NCBI GenBank assembly: GCA_905221605.1
Contig: CAJNDS010002368.1
Location: forward strand, 1,271,011 to 1,335,010
Direction of reading: 5' to 3'
DNA length: 64,000 nucleotides
DNA from: Symbiodinium natans
Lineage: Eukaryota > Sar > Dinophyceae > Suessiales > Symbiodiniaceae
This document shows positions 1-10,495 of this stretch, piece by piece (position 1 is the first letter of the stretch; the number at the start of each line of letters is the position of its first letter). A model generated the notes under the pieces. It had not been told where the DNA came from, did no database searches, and saw only the letters and a list, made by a program, of their open reading frames with translations. A program made the translations under genes and the position numbers.

Positions 1-13
1 ACACATTATTGAA

Positions 14-560
14 TTTAGGGTGTGTGAAGGCCCAAACTGGTTTTAAAACACAAAGAATATTTGGAGATGGTTAAGGTCGCCAAACCAACGAGAATCCCTG
101 TGTTTGGCAAAGCACAAAATGGTCAAAAACAAAAAAGCTTGCCATTTGGGGGCTTTCAAGGCTGCCACTAGCGAAAACACTTATGTTTTGGGCCCTAGTT
201 GCGGCCGCCAACTGGTGAACAGAGTTTGTGTATGCCAAAGCTGATCAAAAATCTCAAAAATTGACAAGTTTCCAAGGCCACCAAGTGAGCGAAAATCCTT
301 ATATTTTGGCCCTACTTGAAAGTCTGTGAAGGTGAAGGCTCAAAAAGATGAAATCGCAAAACATAGCCTTTTATGGGGGTTTTCAAGACCCAAACCAACA
401 ACAATCCCTGATTGAGGGTTTGTGAAGCCAAAGATGGTCAAGAATCACTAACTTTGTCACTTGGGGTTTTTTTCTTTGCCAAACTAGCGAAACGTATTAT
501 GTGTTTACTAAAACTGAGGGTCTGTGAGGGCCCAAAATGGTCAAAACATCGGTGCAAGGA
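14..560. repeat. Degenerate tandem repeat, unit about 100 bp
   Basis: A recurring block reads roughly 'GGGTNTGTGAAGGCCCAAA' followed by ATGGTCAAAA, then a TTTGGGGG/TTTCAAG stretch and 'ACTAGCGAAAA...TTATGTTTTGGGCC'. Copies of the GTGAAGGCCCAAA/ATGGTCAAAA element begin near 22, 107, 229, 320, 421 and 526, so the spacing is irregular at about 85-120 bp. The copies are strongly diverged, with no long open frame. The left edge is cut by the window, so the array may extend further. It looks like an old satellite. Confidence 0.7.
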
Positions 561-856
561 GGACAGGTGTATACTGGGGCAGTAGCCGTGTGGCGGTGCC
601 CCACTCAGGTCCTTTGCGCATGGATCCATATTGGACACTCGGGCAGGGTCTCATTTATACAACCAAGATGTTGTGGACATTTCTGTGAGATTGACACGGG
701 ATCTGCCATGCCTCTTTGAAGGGGCCCGGTCAGATTGACATCGCGGTCCCTGCCGGGAAGACCAAGGGGCCCTAGTCCGAAATCTTCTGATGATGCTTTT
801 TGCTGCTATTTCTGCCAAGCCCAAAATGCGCCGGCACACACGGGCGAAGCTCTTCA
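561..856. other. Unique sequence, no gene seen
   Basis: This stretch links the first tandem repeat to the telomere-like tract. It has short open frames on both strands, none with a recognisable domain. Confidence 0.5.
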
Positions 857-1062
857 AATTTAAGGGTTTTTAGGTTTTGGGTTTTTAGGGTGTAGGGTGT
901 TTAAGGTTTAGGGTTTTTCGGGTTTAGTGTTTTTAGTGTTTACGGTTTAAGGGCTTTAGGGTTTTGGGTTTTTAGGGCTTAAGGTTTTTTAGGGTTTAGG
1001 GTTTTTTAGGGTTTAGGGTTTTTTAGGGTTTAGGGTTTTTAGGGTTTTAGGGTTTTTAGTCC
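857..1062 (+). repeat. Interstitial telomere-like TTTAGGG tract
   Basis: The + strand carries about 200 bp of imperfect GGGTTTAGGG / TTTTTAGGG units, with variants such as GGTGTAGGG and GGGCTTAGGG. TTTAGGG is the plant-type telomere heptamer, also used by dinoflagellates. The copies are degenerate and flanked by other sequence on both sides, so this is an internal tract and not a chromosome end. A similar, more eroded tract lies at 16040-16270. Confidence 0.8.
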
Positions 1063-1754
1063 GGGGGGGGGCTTGGATGGTTTGGTCGGGGCTGCTGGTG
1101 GGACGGTATGGTCGATCGGGGGGGGGGGGGGGGGGCTGGGACGGGGCCGTGCACATCGGCCGTGAGTTTCCTGTTTCTCGCCTCAAAAAACAGGAAACTC
1201 AATACAGGAAGAGGCTGCTTAAGCCAGGCAGACATGCGGGTATGACACGGCATGGTCGGGGGGGTCGGGGGTGCTTGGGGTAGTATGTGGGATGGTGGAG
1301 GGGGCACAGTTCGGTCCGGTTTGTCCGGCGTGGTGTGGTGGGTGGGGGGTACGCTTGGAGGAGGGCCTGGAGGGGGAGGGGGGGTTGGGACGGCATGGTT
1401 GGGATGCGGTGCGCGGCGTGCCATTCCAGACCCCAAACGGCCTGCGATCCAGACCTTCTTTTGTCGCCATCCAGGGAGTTTTCTGTGACGATCCAGGCTT
1501 TTTTGACTGATCCGGGCCCATGTTCTCCGTATCCAGCAGTATGTGCGTGGCCAAGGAAAGGATTCGCAAGGTGCGCGGCTAGCACAGCAATTTTTTGCAT
1601 TCGCTGTTTGCCGTGGCAACCCTGCGTGCGCATAGGACCCCAACGTTATGCACCCAAGCATACTGCGATTGCGCAAGTGGCCACCTCAGTAGAAAGCAGG
1701 TCTTGGACGACCGGGGAAGCAATAGCAAAGTGGTAGCAAGAAGAGGGCAAGATC
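1063..1754. other. G-rich low-complexity DNA with an 18-G tract
   Basis: The segment is strongly G-skewed on the + strand and includes an uninterrupted run of 18 G at 1118-1135 and many GGGG clusters up to about 1400. Open frames here are glycine-rich on the + strand or proline-rich on the - strand, which is expected from composition alone. No gene is called before the ATG at 1755. G-tracts of this length may also be miscounted in an assembly. Confidence 0.6.
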
Positions 1755-3971
1755 ATGGTTCTCACACTTGAGAGGCTGGGCCTCAACACGCCTGCGCTGG
1801 CAGACTTGGGTGACCGATGGGCAGGGTGCCGTCTGACATGTTCAGCTTTGGGCCTTTTGTTCTTGTTTTCTTGATCTCGTCAAAGAGGTGGCGAAGCTGT
1901 GTCTGCTGTGGAAGCACTACGAAGCAAGTGCGCCAGGTATGTCTTGGGACGGGCATCCATGGCCATGGAGGCTGGACTTGCCGGGGGCACGACGGAGAGA
2001 CACGAGAGACACAAGAGAGATGGAGAGATAGAGAGATCGAGCAGCGAGCAATGGATCAAAGGCTGTGCTTGTTGAATGGGCAGGTCGGGAGCTTTTCCTT
2101 TCGAAACGTCTTTGCCGCACACGCGAGCAACGGCCATCACCTCGATCCCCAAAGCATCAGAACAGTTCAGAGTCTCTCATTGCTTTTGCAAGGTGTGCTG
2201 ACCGAGGAGTCCTTTAAAACAGTATTGAGACAGCTGCTTGACTGAAAAAGCTTAGAGCTGCACGTCCTGTGCTGGCACAGCAGGGAGAGAGAGATTCTGG
2301 CTCAATTCCTTTGTTGCGTTGGAAGGCCCAAAGAAGGAAGCACCACCTTTCGCAATCATAGTTGTAGCTGAACTGTTTCATGGGGCAAGGTTTGAGCCGT
2401 CGATCAAGAGTGATCAGCTGACGCGACTCTGGTGCCTTGGATTGGTAAGCCCCAAGTTTCCCGAGTTCAAGTCCTCATCTTCACAAGGTACTTTGCCGAT
2501 GAAGACGGCTCCGGCAGGATTGACCTTTTCGAATTTATGCGCATGGCAGGTCTCAGCCTCAGCTTTTTCCTCCTACTTGTAGCTACCACCTGTATCCTTT
2601 GCCTCCAGTATACGACGCCGATCGACTCTTGCTGGCCCGAGTCAATGAGTGAGCTGATCCGTGCAGACAGCAAAAAGCACCCCGCCAGGACAGCTACAAA
2701 GAAGCACTCCGTGCAGACAGCAACAATCCGCACACACACACACACACACAGCCAAGCACAAATCCGACAAACAGGACCCAGTTAGGGTCGGTAGGAGTTT
2801 TAGTTTAGTTCTTAATTATTTTGAACAAGCTGAGCGCAAACTTTGCGTGAAGTGTGAACAGCATCCTAATCCTGTTCAGTGAGTTTGCATGGGAACCTTC
2901 TAGACTCTCCTTCATTCCCCATCGAACGATTAGCAGCCGATTAAGTTCTCATGCAGAACTGAGGAATAACTGGCAATACGTGGACTTCTTATTGTTGGTC
3001 CACACCGCACGGCCATCGTGAGCGAGTTGGGCTCAACAAAAGTTGGGCTCAACAAAATAGGCTTGTACAGACAGCAGCAGAAGCAGCCCACACGGAAAGC
3101 AAGAAACCGTGGTCCACCCCACACCGTCCGAGTCAGTGAGTGAGCCGGTGAGCCCACCCGCGCAGACCCAAACAAAAGCCGCAACCCGGACAGGCAACAG
3201 CAAAACTTTCACCGCGCCAAACGGACAGCGCAGCCGACAGACAAAAGGAAGCCACACTCTTGCCTTCCTGACCAGGCTCTTCGTCTGCTTATTTGGCCTT
3301 TGAGCCACACTTGTGTGAGAGGCATGCAATGTGCAGAAATACCTTCGCTGTAGGTTGCAATTCCAACGGAGAGATGACAGATGAATACTACGAGGTGGTC
3401 GTCGCCTTTGACTCTTGCAAACATGCTGTTGCTTTCTTGATACATCCTGCGACCAAGGTAGCCATGCACCTCTACCGCAAGTTCCATGCCAAGGGCGGCG
3501 TCCGACGGGTTTATGCCACTGCCGACAAGAATTGGGACCGCAAGCTGCTCTGTGGGTCTGTGCGGTCTTGTTGCTGCCTTGTGGATTGACGAGCCGCCTA
3601 GTTATCCTGTGTTGTCAGGATCAGCACTTAAATCTGGCAGAATTCAGCAAGTTCATCAAGGTTCTGTTGAAGGAGCTTTTGCTTCAAGCTTTGTGACTGA
3701 GCGTGACGTGCAACTGCTCTGCATCCTGCCCCAAAAGTAGCAACAACTCATGGAGGATGTCCAGCTCACCAGGCGAGAAATAGCTCAGGCCACGGTATTG
3801 CGCGGAGTGAAACTGGTGGTGCAAGAACACAAAGCGACATAGTTTTCCGATGGCAGGTCTTCCAGAGGATGAACGTGTCCGGGTCAGGGATGCTGAGCGT
3901 GCTCGAGCTCGGCTGGCAGAGCTTGACGGAGCTTGTCAAGTTGCTTTTTTTAATAGACGGCCATGTCACAT
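1755..3971 (+). CDS. EF-hand calcium-binding protein, partial multi-exon model
   Basis: Several short + strand exons together look like a calcium-sensor protein. The clearest is 2488-2549, bounded by AG|G and G|GTCTC. It encodes YFADEDGSGRIDLFEFMRMA, a canonical EF-hand loop (D-x-D-G-S-G-x-I-D-x-x-E). A second EF-like exon at 3619-3660 reads DQHLNLAEFSKFIK, and a weaker one near 3858-3920 reads VFQRMNVSGSGMLSVLEL. Helical exons that may precede them lie at about 1877-1936 (VAKLCLLWKHYEASAP, followed by GTATGT) and 2193-2242 (VLTEESFKTVLRQLLD). The exon at 3463-3552 has no recognised domain. A possible start is the ATG at 1755 (MVLTLERLGLNTPALADL). The EF-hand loop is seen directly. Joining these exons into one gene, and both end points, are inferences. 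Family-level function is calcium binding; kinase or other partner domains were not found. Confidence 0.6.
2730..2752. repeat. CA dinucleotide microsatellite
   Basis: About ten CA units in a row, inside the presumed intron after the EF-hand exon at 2488-2549. Confidence 0.9.
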
Positions 3972-4640
3972 GCCAGGCTTGAATCTGCTTTGGAAGCAGT
4001 GCTTACCTTAGGAATCAGCCGTTTCAGCATTGGAACTTTGAACATCGAAGCATCACAAGCTTGGGAAAGAGGCCGGCGCCAAATGCCACGTCTCCGAAGC
4101 CTGGGTGAAAGACACCTTTCACCAGCTGGCGACGTCAATCCAGGAGCCTTCTGCGAATACTTCGGGCATTTCGCAGTCTCTGGTGCCGGCATGCTCAGGA
4201 TGCGGGCTTGAACATCAAGTCGCTGTTCTCCACTGGGATCGTCGTAGAGAAGGACGGGCATAGCTGCCAGCCGAATGCTGGCAGTACAAGCGTTGCCAGC
4301 ACAAGAACAGGAGTTCCGCGAGATCGCACTTCGATTCTTGACCCAGCTTCGACCTTCCCAACTGGACGGGTGTGTGACGGGGGGAAGAGTCTTTTTTGAT
4401 GACGTTTGTGCAGTAAACAGCCTGCACGGCCTCAGCCTGCTCGCTACAGCTCTTTACAGTGCTGTACAGTGAAAAGGACCGGCTTTGGAAGTATCTGCAG
4501 ACCGCGTGTGCAGATGATGCCATGCAAGTGAGGCAAGCCGCGGCAAGTGCAGACTCGTTTTTTTGAGTCGTCACGTTTCGTACTTCACGTTAACGGACTA
4601 GGTTTGGGGTGATGCCTTGAGAGGCACGCTGGTGGTGACA
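3972..4640 (+). CDS. Candidate helical-repeat exons, unassigned
   Basis: Two open stretches could be exons. One within 4275-4472 includes QALPAQEQEFREIALRFL. The other runs from an AG at 4469 to a stop at 4564-4566 and includes LWKYLQTACADDAMQVRQAA. The alanine/leucine spacing of the second resembles HEAT/ARM-type helical repeats, but no family could be named. They may belong to the upstream EF-hand gene or to a separate one. Other frames of the segment show nothing convincing. Confidence 0.25.
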
Positions 4641-5800
4641 AAGATCGCTTGCCATCCGACAGTGTCCTCTCAGTCAACATCTCAGGAACGTATAGCCTTG
4701 GCGAGTGGCACTGCCATCGGCGATGCTTGCACCCGATACTCTATGAGATAAGCTGTGCCGAGTTCCAGGTTATTTTCGGTCCTACGCTCACAAGCAGTCC
4801 GAATGAGATTTCATCTGGTGCACCTCAAGGCAAGATGCAGCAGCAGAGCATTTTTTGATCTTTGCAGATCGCTGGAATTGCTCTCTTGTGGTGTCCTTTC
4901 TGAAATACTACTTTGCTTTGCTTGGGTTGAGACTGCCCGCTCTGGCAACCTCTAGGAGAGCCTGGAATATTTCCGCGGCATACAGCTACATCACAGCAAA
5001 ATCGCACCGCCAGGAAATAGCAAGAACAACAGTCAAATCAGCGAGACCTCCCAGAAAAGTCACTGCAGACATCCGTCCTGAAGTGAAAAGTTAAAGGGGT
5101 GTGACCAGCGGCCTGCGCGAGCATGCGCGCCGATCCTGTACAACGAAGCCAAGGGCCTGTCTTGCCTGAGGCGCTTCTCCACCAACCACACCATCAAGAC
5201 TTAAAACCGGCCGATATGTTTGTATTCCATCCTGCACTGCTCCAACTGCGCCACCGGGTTCCTTCTGTCAGAGTGTAAGTCGGAGAAAGCAGAGAGCGCC
5301 CGTACCTTCTCAAAGTTCCTGACCGACCTGACATGCACGATTGGAGAGTGAGCACACCATATCATCCGTATATGGGAGTGCGACTAGCTCACTATCAAAG
5401 GCCCAAGTGGAGGTGGCGTGAAGGTCGAGCGGGGCCTCAAGGTCTGGCTCCTCACCGGACAGGGACAGCCAAGCTGGATTTTTGCCACCTGGCCAGACGC
5501 GGTGGACGGAGCTCAAGGTGGAGCTGGTAAGGGCTTGTCTCGCTGTGCGCCAGATTGCGCCAGCGAAGATGCCACCGCTCAAAGTGGCGGTAGTTGTGGC
5601 GATAGTCTGCAAAGACGCAAGTGGCAATGGCCAGGAGTGGAAGAGGAAGGATCCCCCACCATTGCGAAGTTTGGCACCCTAGAGCTAGCAAGCACCTGGC
5701 AGTCTCAGCACTTGGGCTGTGAGCCTGCGTGTTCACGGCGTGTTTTCTTGCTCATCAAAGGCTTTCCAGAAAAGCATTGCGCATGCCAACCCGAATCGTG
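4641..5800. other. No confident gene; weak open frames
   Basis: Short + strand frames at 4855-5094 and 5418-5801 are open but match no family I recognise. The second contains GLKVWLLTGQGQPSWIFATW. They could be exons of a dinoflagellate-specific protein. No repeat or RNA gene is visible. Confidence 0.3.
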
Positions 5801-6879
5801 AACAAAACCCTAAAACACAAGTAGTTCGTGGCCTGCCTCAGTGCACCTTTTGCCTCGGTGCACTTTTGACGTTATTCTAGCATCATCTCATTCTCAAGAT
5901 CGCAAAGGCCCAGCGAGGGCATGCAACTGGGTACAGCCCTGGCTCATATCTGTGCCCTATCATTCTCGTGCGTTGGCATCAGCGTGGACATGCTTGATGG
6001 GTCCCATGCAGGTCAAGAATGGGGGGCTTGCATGGGGTCCCAGTGATTCTCGGCTCCATCACGGCTCTCCCAAAAAGACGGCTCTCCAAATCAAGCAGTT
6101 TTAGCATCAGGAGAAAGTAGCAAGTTGCAAGAGTGGACTGCAGGCAAATAAACTTTGTGTGCTACCCTGATGGAGACTCCATTTCTACAAAAATAGAACA
6201 CAATCTCCCTTCAAAACAAGAAGATGATGGGGTTGCAGTTTTGTTGCTGCGACTTCGCAGCCGGTAGTTGTTTCCGACTGCACCGCTCCGCTTTCATGGT
6301 GAACGCTGTGCTTGTTCAGGTTCAGGAAGTTCAGGTTCTTATTTCGGCCCCGCTGGAGGCCGAAGACTGCTTGGACTCTGCTTGGGCTGAGTTGTTGCTA
6401 TGCTGCACATGTCATCTATGCTTTGTGCAGGTGTGGGTCGTGAGGCAGCACCTGGTTTGCTGTACGCTGTAGTTCTGCATCCGGCATTGCAACCGGCATT
6501 GCAGCCGCCACAAGGGAGAAGTGCAGGTGTTGGAACAGCTGGTGCAACATCTGGTGCGTCGAGCCGGTGATGTTGGGCGCCTCAGACAAACGTGAAACAC
6601 TTGGCTTCACGTTGCCTATCTTTCATATTATACGTAATATTTCTGTTTCCCTATCTCTATGTCTATCGGCACATTCTCTTGCCCACATGTAAGCCGCACG
6701 CGTTACCAAGGGTTTGGAGACCGATCTCCGCAATCTTCTGCCAAATTGACCGACAGCAGTGTAATCGTGGTTTGGCATTGGCTCGAGGCTTCGCCAGACG
6801 TTTGCTTTGACTCGTTGAACCCGTTCATCACCTCAGAGCATTTCCACGATCTGCTCTCAACCAGGTGCCCCCCCAGATT
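5801..6879. other. Probable noncoding DNA
   Basis: There is no recognisable domain in any frame. A short CCCTAAA-like motif lies near 5806-5815. Small open frames with frequent stops suggest intron or intergenic sequence. Confidence 0.5.
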
Positions 6880-7172
6880 CCAAGCATTGACAGGCTTGTG
6901 CATCTTGTCCTGCCAGGCTGGGGATCCACTACGATCCCGTGAAAGCCAAGCAGGTTTTCAAGCTGTGCGGCCGACGTGGCTTAGAGGGGTTCGAGCCGGA
7001 TCTTCTGGTTCCTTTCTTGCGTAGTTTTGGCAACTTGCGTACAACATGTTCTTGCCGATGCCACATGATGCCAGGATCGATTCCGATCGTGACAGCAAGA
7101 TTACGCGGTTGGAGTCTGACTCCCGGAGAATGTGTCCACACCTTTCAAGCATTTGGCTCCCTGGCTTCCTGT
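6880..7172 (+). CDS. Candidate exons with an EF-hand-like loop
   Basis: The frame from 6939 (VKAKQVFKLCGRRGLEGFEP...) is helical and charged. The frame from 7046 contains ARIDSDRDSKITRLES. That matches the D-x-D-x-D-x-K-I-x-x-x-E spacing of an EF-hand loop, but K occupies position 7 where a small residue is usual. An AG precedes GATCGATTCCGATCG at 7075. This could be the last calcium-binding exon of the gene that begins near 1755, or part of another gene that ends just upstream of the MYND-JmjC gene. No complete model could be built. Confidence 0.4.
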
Positions 7173-7366
7173 CGAACACGTGGCTCTTGTGTGGTGTGGC
7201 AGCTGTGTCGTGTCCACAAACAAGGCAGCCGACAACTCAGCCAAACTCATTCCCAACATGCATTCTTGCTGTGAAGTGTAGGAGGGCATGCGCAAGCTAT
7301 CGTCAGCACCGAATGATCTTCATGAAGTCTTAGTTTACCATAGTTTACCTTGCTACGTCCAGTACC

Positions 7367-8683
7367 ATGACCATGACGTGCCTCAAAGAGATACCCTTCC
7401 ATCCGGTGAAGCCTTCAGGCAACACTTGTCGCAGCTGTGGTGCGTCTGGTGCTGCTTTCGTTTGCAGCCGTTGCCAAAATGCGCGCTTTTGCTCGTTAGA
7501 ATGCCAGCGGAAGGCTTGGAAGGATCACCGCAGCCACTGTACAGAAAAGGGGCTAGATGAGTGGGTCACCATATTGCACACTGATGCTCTTCCGGGCAAT
7601 GATGCAGGTACGGTGACTGACGGAGCCGACGTCGCAAAGAAAACGTGCAAAGCAAATTGCTTTGGAGGAATGGTCGCCTGGAATCGTGTGTTCTTTCTCC
7701 GGAAAGAACCTGTGGACGAGCTGATTTCCGCAGCACATCATGCACAGGGTACGCATCTTTGGCTTCCAGTATCTTCACTGCTTGCACTCAGCAAAACGAC
7801 GCTGAAGCCCTTGCCAGTTGCTTTGCCTGAAGTGGTCGTGAGAGGGGCAAAGCAAGTGAAGAAATGCGCAGGTCTTTCAGTGGCAGAAATGGACGAGAAC
7901 TTCCGGACCAGCACCCCAGTTGTTCTCACAGACGCACAGAAAGCATGGCCCGCACGACAGAAGTGGACCTTCGAGTGGCTGTCGGAGGTGTACGGAGACG
8001 AGGTCATGCCCTGCAGTGACCTAGCACCCTTCTTTCGCCACTGTGATCGTGGCAACATCCGCACAGTGCAGGCTCCTCTACGCGAGTTTGTGCGCTACGT
8101 CCAGGGCCGGCCCAGCGTCTTTGGACCGCTGCAAGCACCAGATCGGGTGTTTTATGCAAACGGCTGGGCGCCATTCCTCGATCATCAGGAACTGCTTTCG
8201 GACGTATCCGACCGCTTATACTGTGTGTCGGATACCATTCCTTCCGATGGCCCCACCAAGGTCTTCAATGCAAGCCTTACCAAGATCTTTATGGGCCCAG
8301 CTGGAACAGTATCACGTCTTCACCACGACACTTATGCGACACATGTTTGGCTGTCTCAGATACGCGGCAGGAAGCAGTTTATCTGCTATCCACCATCAGA
8401 GACCCATTTGTTGCACAGCCATCCGGTGGATGAAGCAGACGGTCGCACATCTTTGTTTGACCCGTCGAACCCAGACTATACACGCTTTCCCGAGGCAAGC
8501 CGGGCACAAGCATACAGCGTGGTGGTTGAAGAGGGTGAGACAGTCGTGCTACCAGCGCGCTGGTGGCATTGGGCAAAAAGCCTTACTCCTTCCATCACGC
8601 TTATGAGAAACTTTGTCAACGATTCGAATATTGAGGATCATGTTGAGGTTCGAAAGCGTGCCGAGAAGGTAAGGAGCAGATAG
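7367..8683 (+). CDS. MYND zinc-finger and JmjC/cupin-domain protein
   Basis: A single uninterrupted 438-codon frame. Residues 21-58 form a MYND zinc finger, with Cys at 21, 24, 33, 36, 42 and 46, His54 and Cys58; MYND fingers usually mediate protein-protein contacts. Residues about 175-425 form a JmjC/cupin-8 domain of the Fe(II)/2-oxoglutarate dioxygenase superfamily. The iron triad is visible as H319-x-D321 in RLHHDTYATHVW and H401 in ARWWHWAKSL, and K336 in GRKQF is placed to bind 2-oxoglutarate. Family members hydroxylate proteins or demethylate histone lysines; the substrate here is unknown. The ATG at 7367 is chosen because the MYND finger starts 20 residues later. A second ATG two codons downstream is equally possible. 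There are no introns, unlike the downstream genes, which suggests a retroposed copy. No spliced-leader relic was seen upstream. Confidence 0.93.
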   Translation: MTMTCLKEIPFHPVKPSGNTCRSCGASGAAFVCSRCQNARFCSLECQRKAWKDHRSHCTEKGLDEWVTILHTDALPGNDAGTVTDGADVAKKTCKANCFGGMVAWNRVFFLRKEPVDELISAAHHAQGTHLWLPVSSLLALSKTTLKPLPVALPEVVVRGAKQVKKCAGLSVAEMDENFRTSTPVVLTDAQKAWPARQKWTFEWLSEVYGDEVMPCSDLAPFFRHCDRGNIRTVQAPLREFVRYVQGRPSVFGPLQAPDRVFYANGWAPFLDHQELLSDVSDRLYCVSDTIPSDGPTKVFNASLTKIFMGPAGTVSRLHHDTYATHVWLSQIRGRKQFICYPPSETHLLHSHPVDEADGRTSLFDPSNPDYTRFPEASRAQAYSVVVEEGETVVLPARWWHWAKSLTPSITLMRNFVNDSNIEDHVEVRKRAEKVRSR

Positions 8684-9352
8684 ATCGTACACCAGGCAGT
8701 TTTGACAAGAAGGCGCATCACCAACCAGACCCACGTTCTGATGCTGGTTGCATGCAGCATAGAGCAGAAAGAAAGCGCAGACTGTTTTGGCCCGATCTTG
8801 CATGTTCGCCCTTGACCTGTGATACATTGTGATACTGTTCTTATCTGTTCTTGAGAGATCGAGGTTCCGGCTCATGTTCAAGGCTGTCACTCCAGATGCC
8901 CAAGCTTTGAACACGCGGTTGCCGGGTCCTGAATGCACGGCTCGCGTTCGTTCCTGCTTTTGTGCTGCCTTTCTTCCGTCCGTGTACCTTCCTGCGGTCT
9001 GGCACAAAGGGAGAGTATGGATGACGATTGGGAGAAAGACGCTGAGAAGCACCAGGCACCGGTGGGCTGTGATCTATTTTGCCCTGTTGAGACCCAGCTG
9101 AGAAGCTCAAGATCCAGAAGCATCTTGCCAGATCTCGCGAGACGTGATTCGAGACTAGATTCCTCAACTCATAGAATACGAAAGAAGAATACCGAGGAGA
9201 GTGCTGATTTCCAATCCGAAACAATTAAGCCAACTGAGCCATGTATGCAGCCAGCGCACTGGCTAAGCTTGGCTACGAGTTCAGGCCGGCTAGGTGCTTT
9301 AGTTGTTGGTGGAAAATGGCATGTCATGGCTTCCTGGCGAACACGTGTGAAG
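8684..9352. other. Intergenic or intronic, no gene seen
   Basis: The segment between the JmjC gene and the first detectable ARB2A-like exon has short frames on both strands and no recognisable domain. The first exons of the ARB2A-like gene may be hidden here. Confidence 0.45.
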
Positions 9353-10495
9353 GCCCGGGCCGCTTGGCAAGAGCGACCTGGTTCTGAGACAGAAGGGTGA
9401 AGAGAAGGGTTTTGAGTGGAAGGACGTGTGTGTTTGTGTGTGCACATGGTGGCACTTCATGAAGCAGAATTTGAAGTTTCCTACCTCCCGGAAGGACCAG
9501 AAGAACTATGAGGAGGTTGCCGATGCTGTCGTGTCAGGGACCCAAGGGGCGACGGTGCTGATGACAGTGCTGAGAGTCGGTGCTGACAGCATGAAGCCAT
9601 TGGCGTTGGTTAAAATCCTACGCCGAGGTCTTATGTGCAGCTGCAGCTGACAGCTCTGTGCGGCCTGGTCCCACTTCCGCTTCCCGCAGAAGCCAAGGAG
9701 GCCAACTCGGTGGTCTATGCCAGCAGCCATCTCAAGGAGCACACTGGTCCACTGCTGCTCCTGGTCTGTGGCTCTGCGCCGGGCGGAGCGGCAGGGGTCT
9801 GGGGTCGCAGCCTCTGCATCAACTCGAGTCTCCATGAAGGAGCAATGTTTGACTACATCTTCCGAGCAGAAGAACTGGGCTGGGCAGTGCTGGTTGCGAA
9901 TCCAAATGTCAACGATTGCAACGGCATCCCCCTCAGTGGCTCCGAGACTCCGCACCGGCATCTGCAGACCCTTTGGACTTCTTACATCTCCCCCGCGCAG
10001 GCATCATGCGTACTAGTCGTGGCGCACTCATATGGAGCCCCCAACATGGTGCACCTTCTTAAGGTCGAGCCAGAAGCTCGCGAACGTGTCTCTGCACTTG
10101 TCTTCACTGATGGGACTGCATTTCCACCAGGTACCCTCCTCATGGAGGGGGTCCCGAGTGAAGATTCCAAGGATCCCAAGGTGCATGCCTTGAGAAAGGA
10201 GATGCTTCGTTTTCAGGAAGCGGCACCAGAAGCATTCAAGCCGGCAACGTCGGCGGTCCAGAGTTGCTTGCGAGCTGCGGCCCGGAACTTCATGTCCTCA
10301 GAGATGCCACCAGGAACGCCTCTTGCAGCTGACTGTGAAGGGGTCCCAGCGGTGAGCGCTGGACACACAAGCCACCCTTCTACGACCCATGCGGCCACCG
10401 AGCCTGTCTTTGAGTTTCTGAAGTTAGGAGCACAGGCAACGGCCAAGGTCTCGGCTGCAAACGATGAGCTTCGTGCCGTGCTGAGCGGGCAGTGA
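9353..10495 (+). CDS. FAM172/ARB2A-like Arb2-domain protein
   Basis: Exon 2 (9628-10495, stop at 10493) contains a PNVNDCNG segment after a hydrophobic strand, and the nucleophile-like elbow VVAHSYGAPNMVHLL. It then has VSALVFTDGTA and near the C-terminus VSAGHTSHPSTTH. This order is the FAM172/Arb2 alpha/beta-hydrolase-like fold. Exon 1 lies upstream (about 9353-9532) and encodes LRQKGEEKGFEWKD and, further on, DQKNYEEVADAVV, like the family N-terminus. Joining 9532 to 9628 through a 95-nt GT-AG intron gives the continuous ADAVVSYVQLQLTALCG. A 42-nt GT-rich stretch (9426-9467) inside exon 1 has no counterpart in relatives and may be an insertion. Known relatives include fission-yeast Arb2, an Argonaute-binding chaperone subunit, and mammalian ARB2A, which binds AGO2. 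Enzymatic activity is unproven in the family. Upstream exons are probably missing from this model. Confidence 0.85.

Noticed and set aside
1056-1736. Overlapping proline-rich (-) and glycine-rich (+) open frames
   Set aside because: The DNA is G-rich low-complexity, and open frames on both strands follow from composition.
8549-9224. Long - strand frames overlapping the end of the JmjC gene
   Set aside because: They run antisense through a confirmed coding exon and have no domain.
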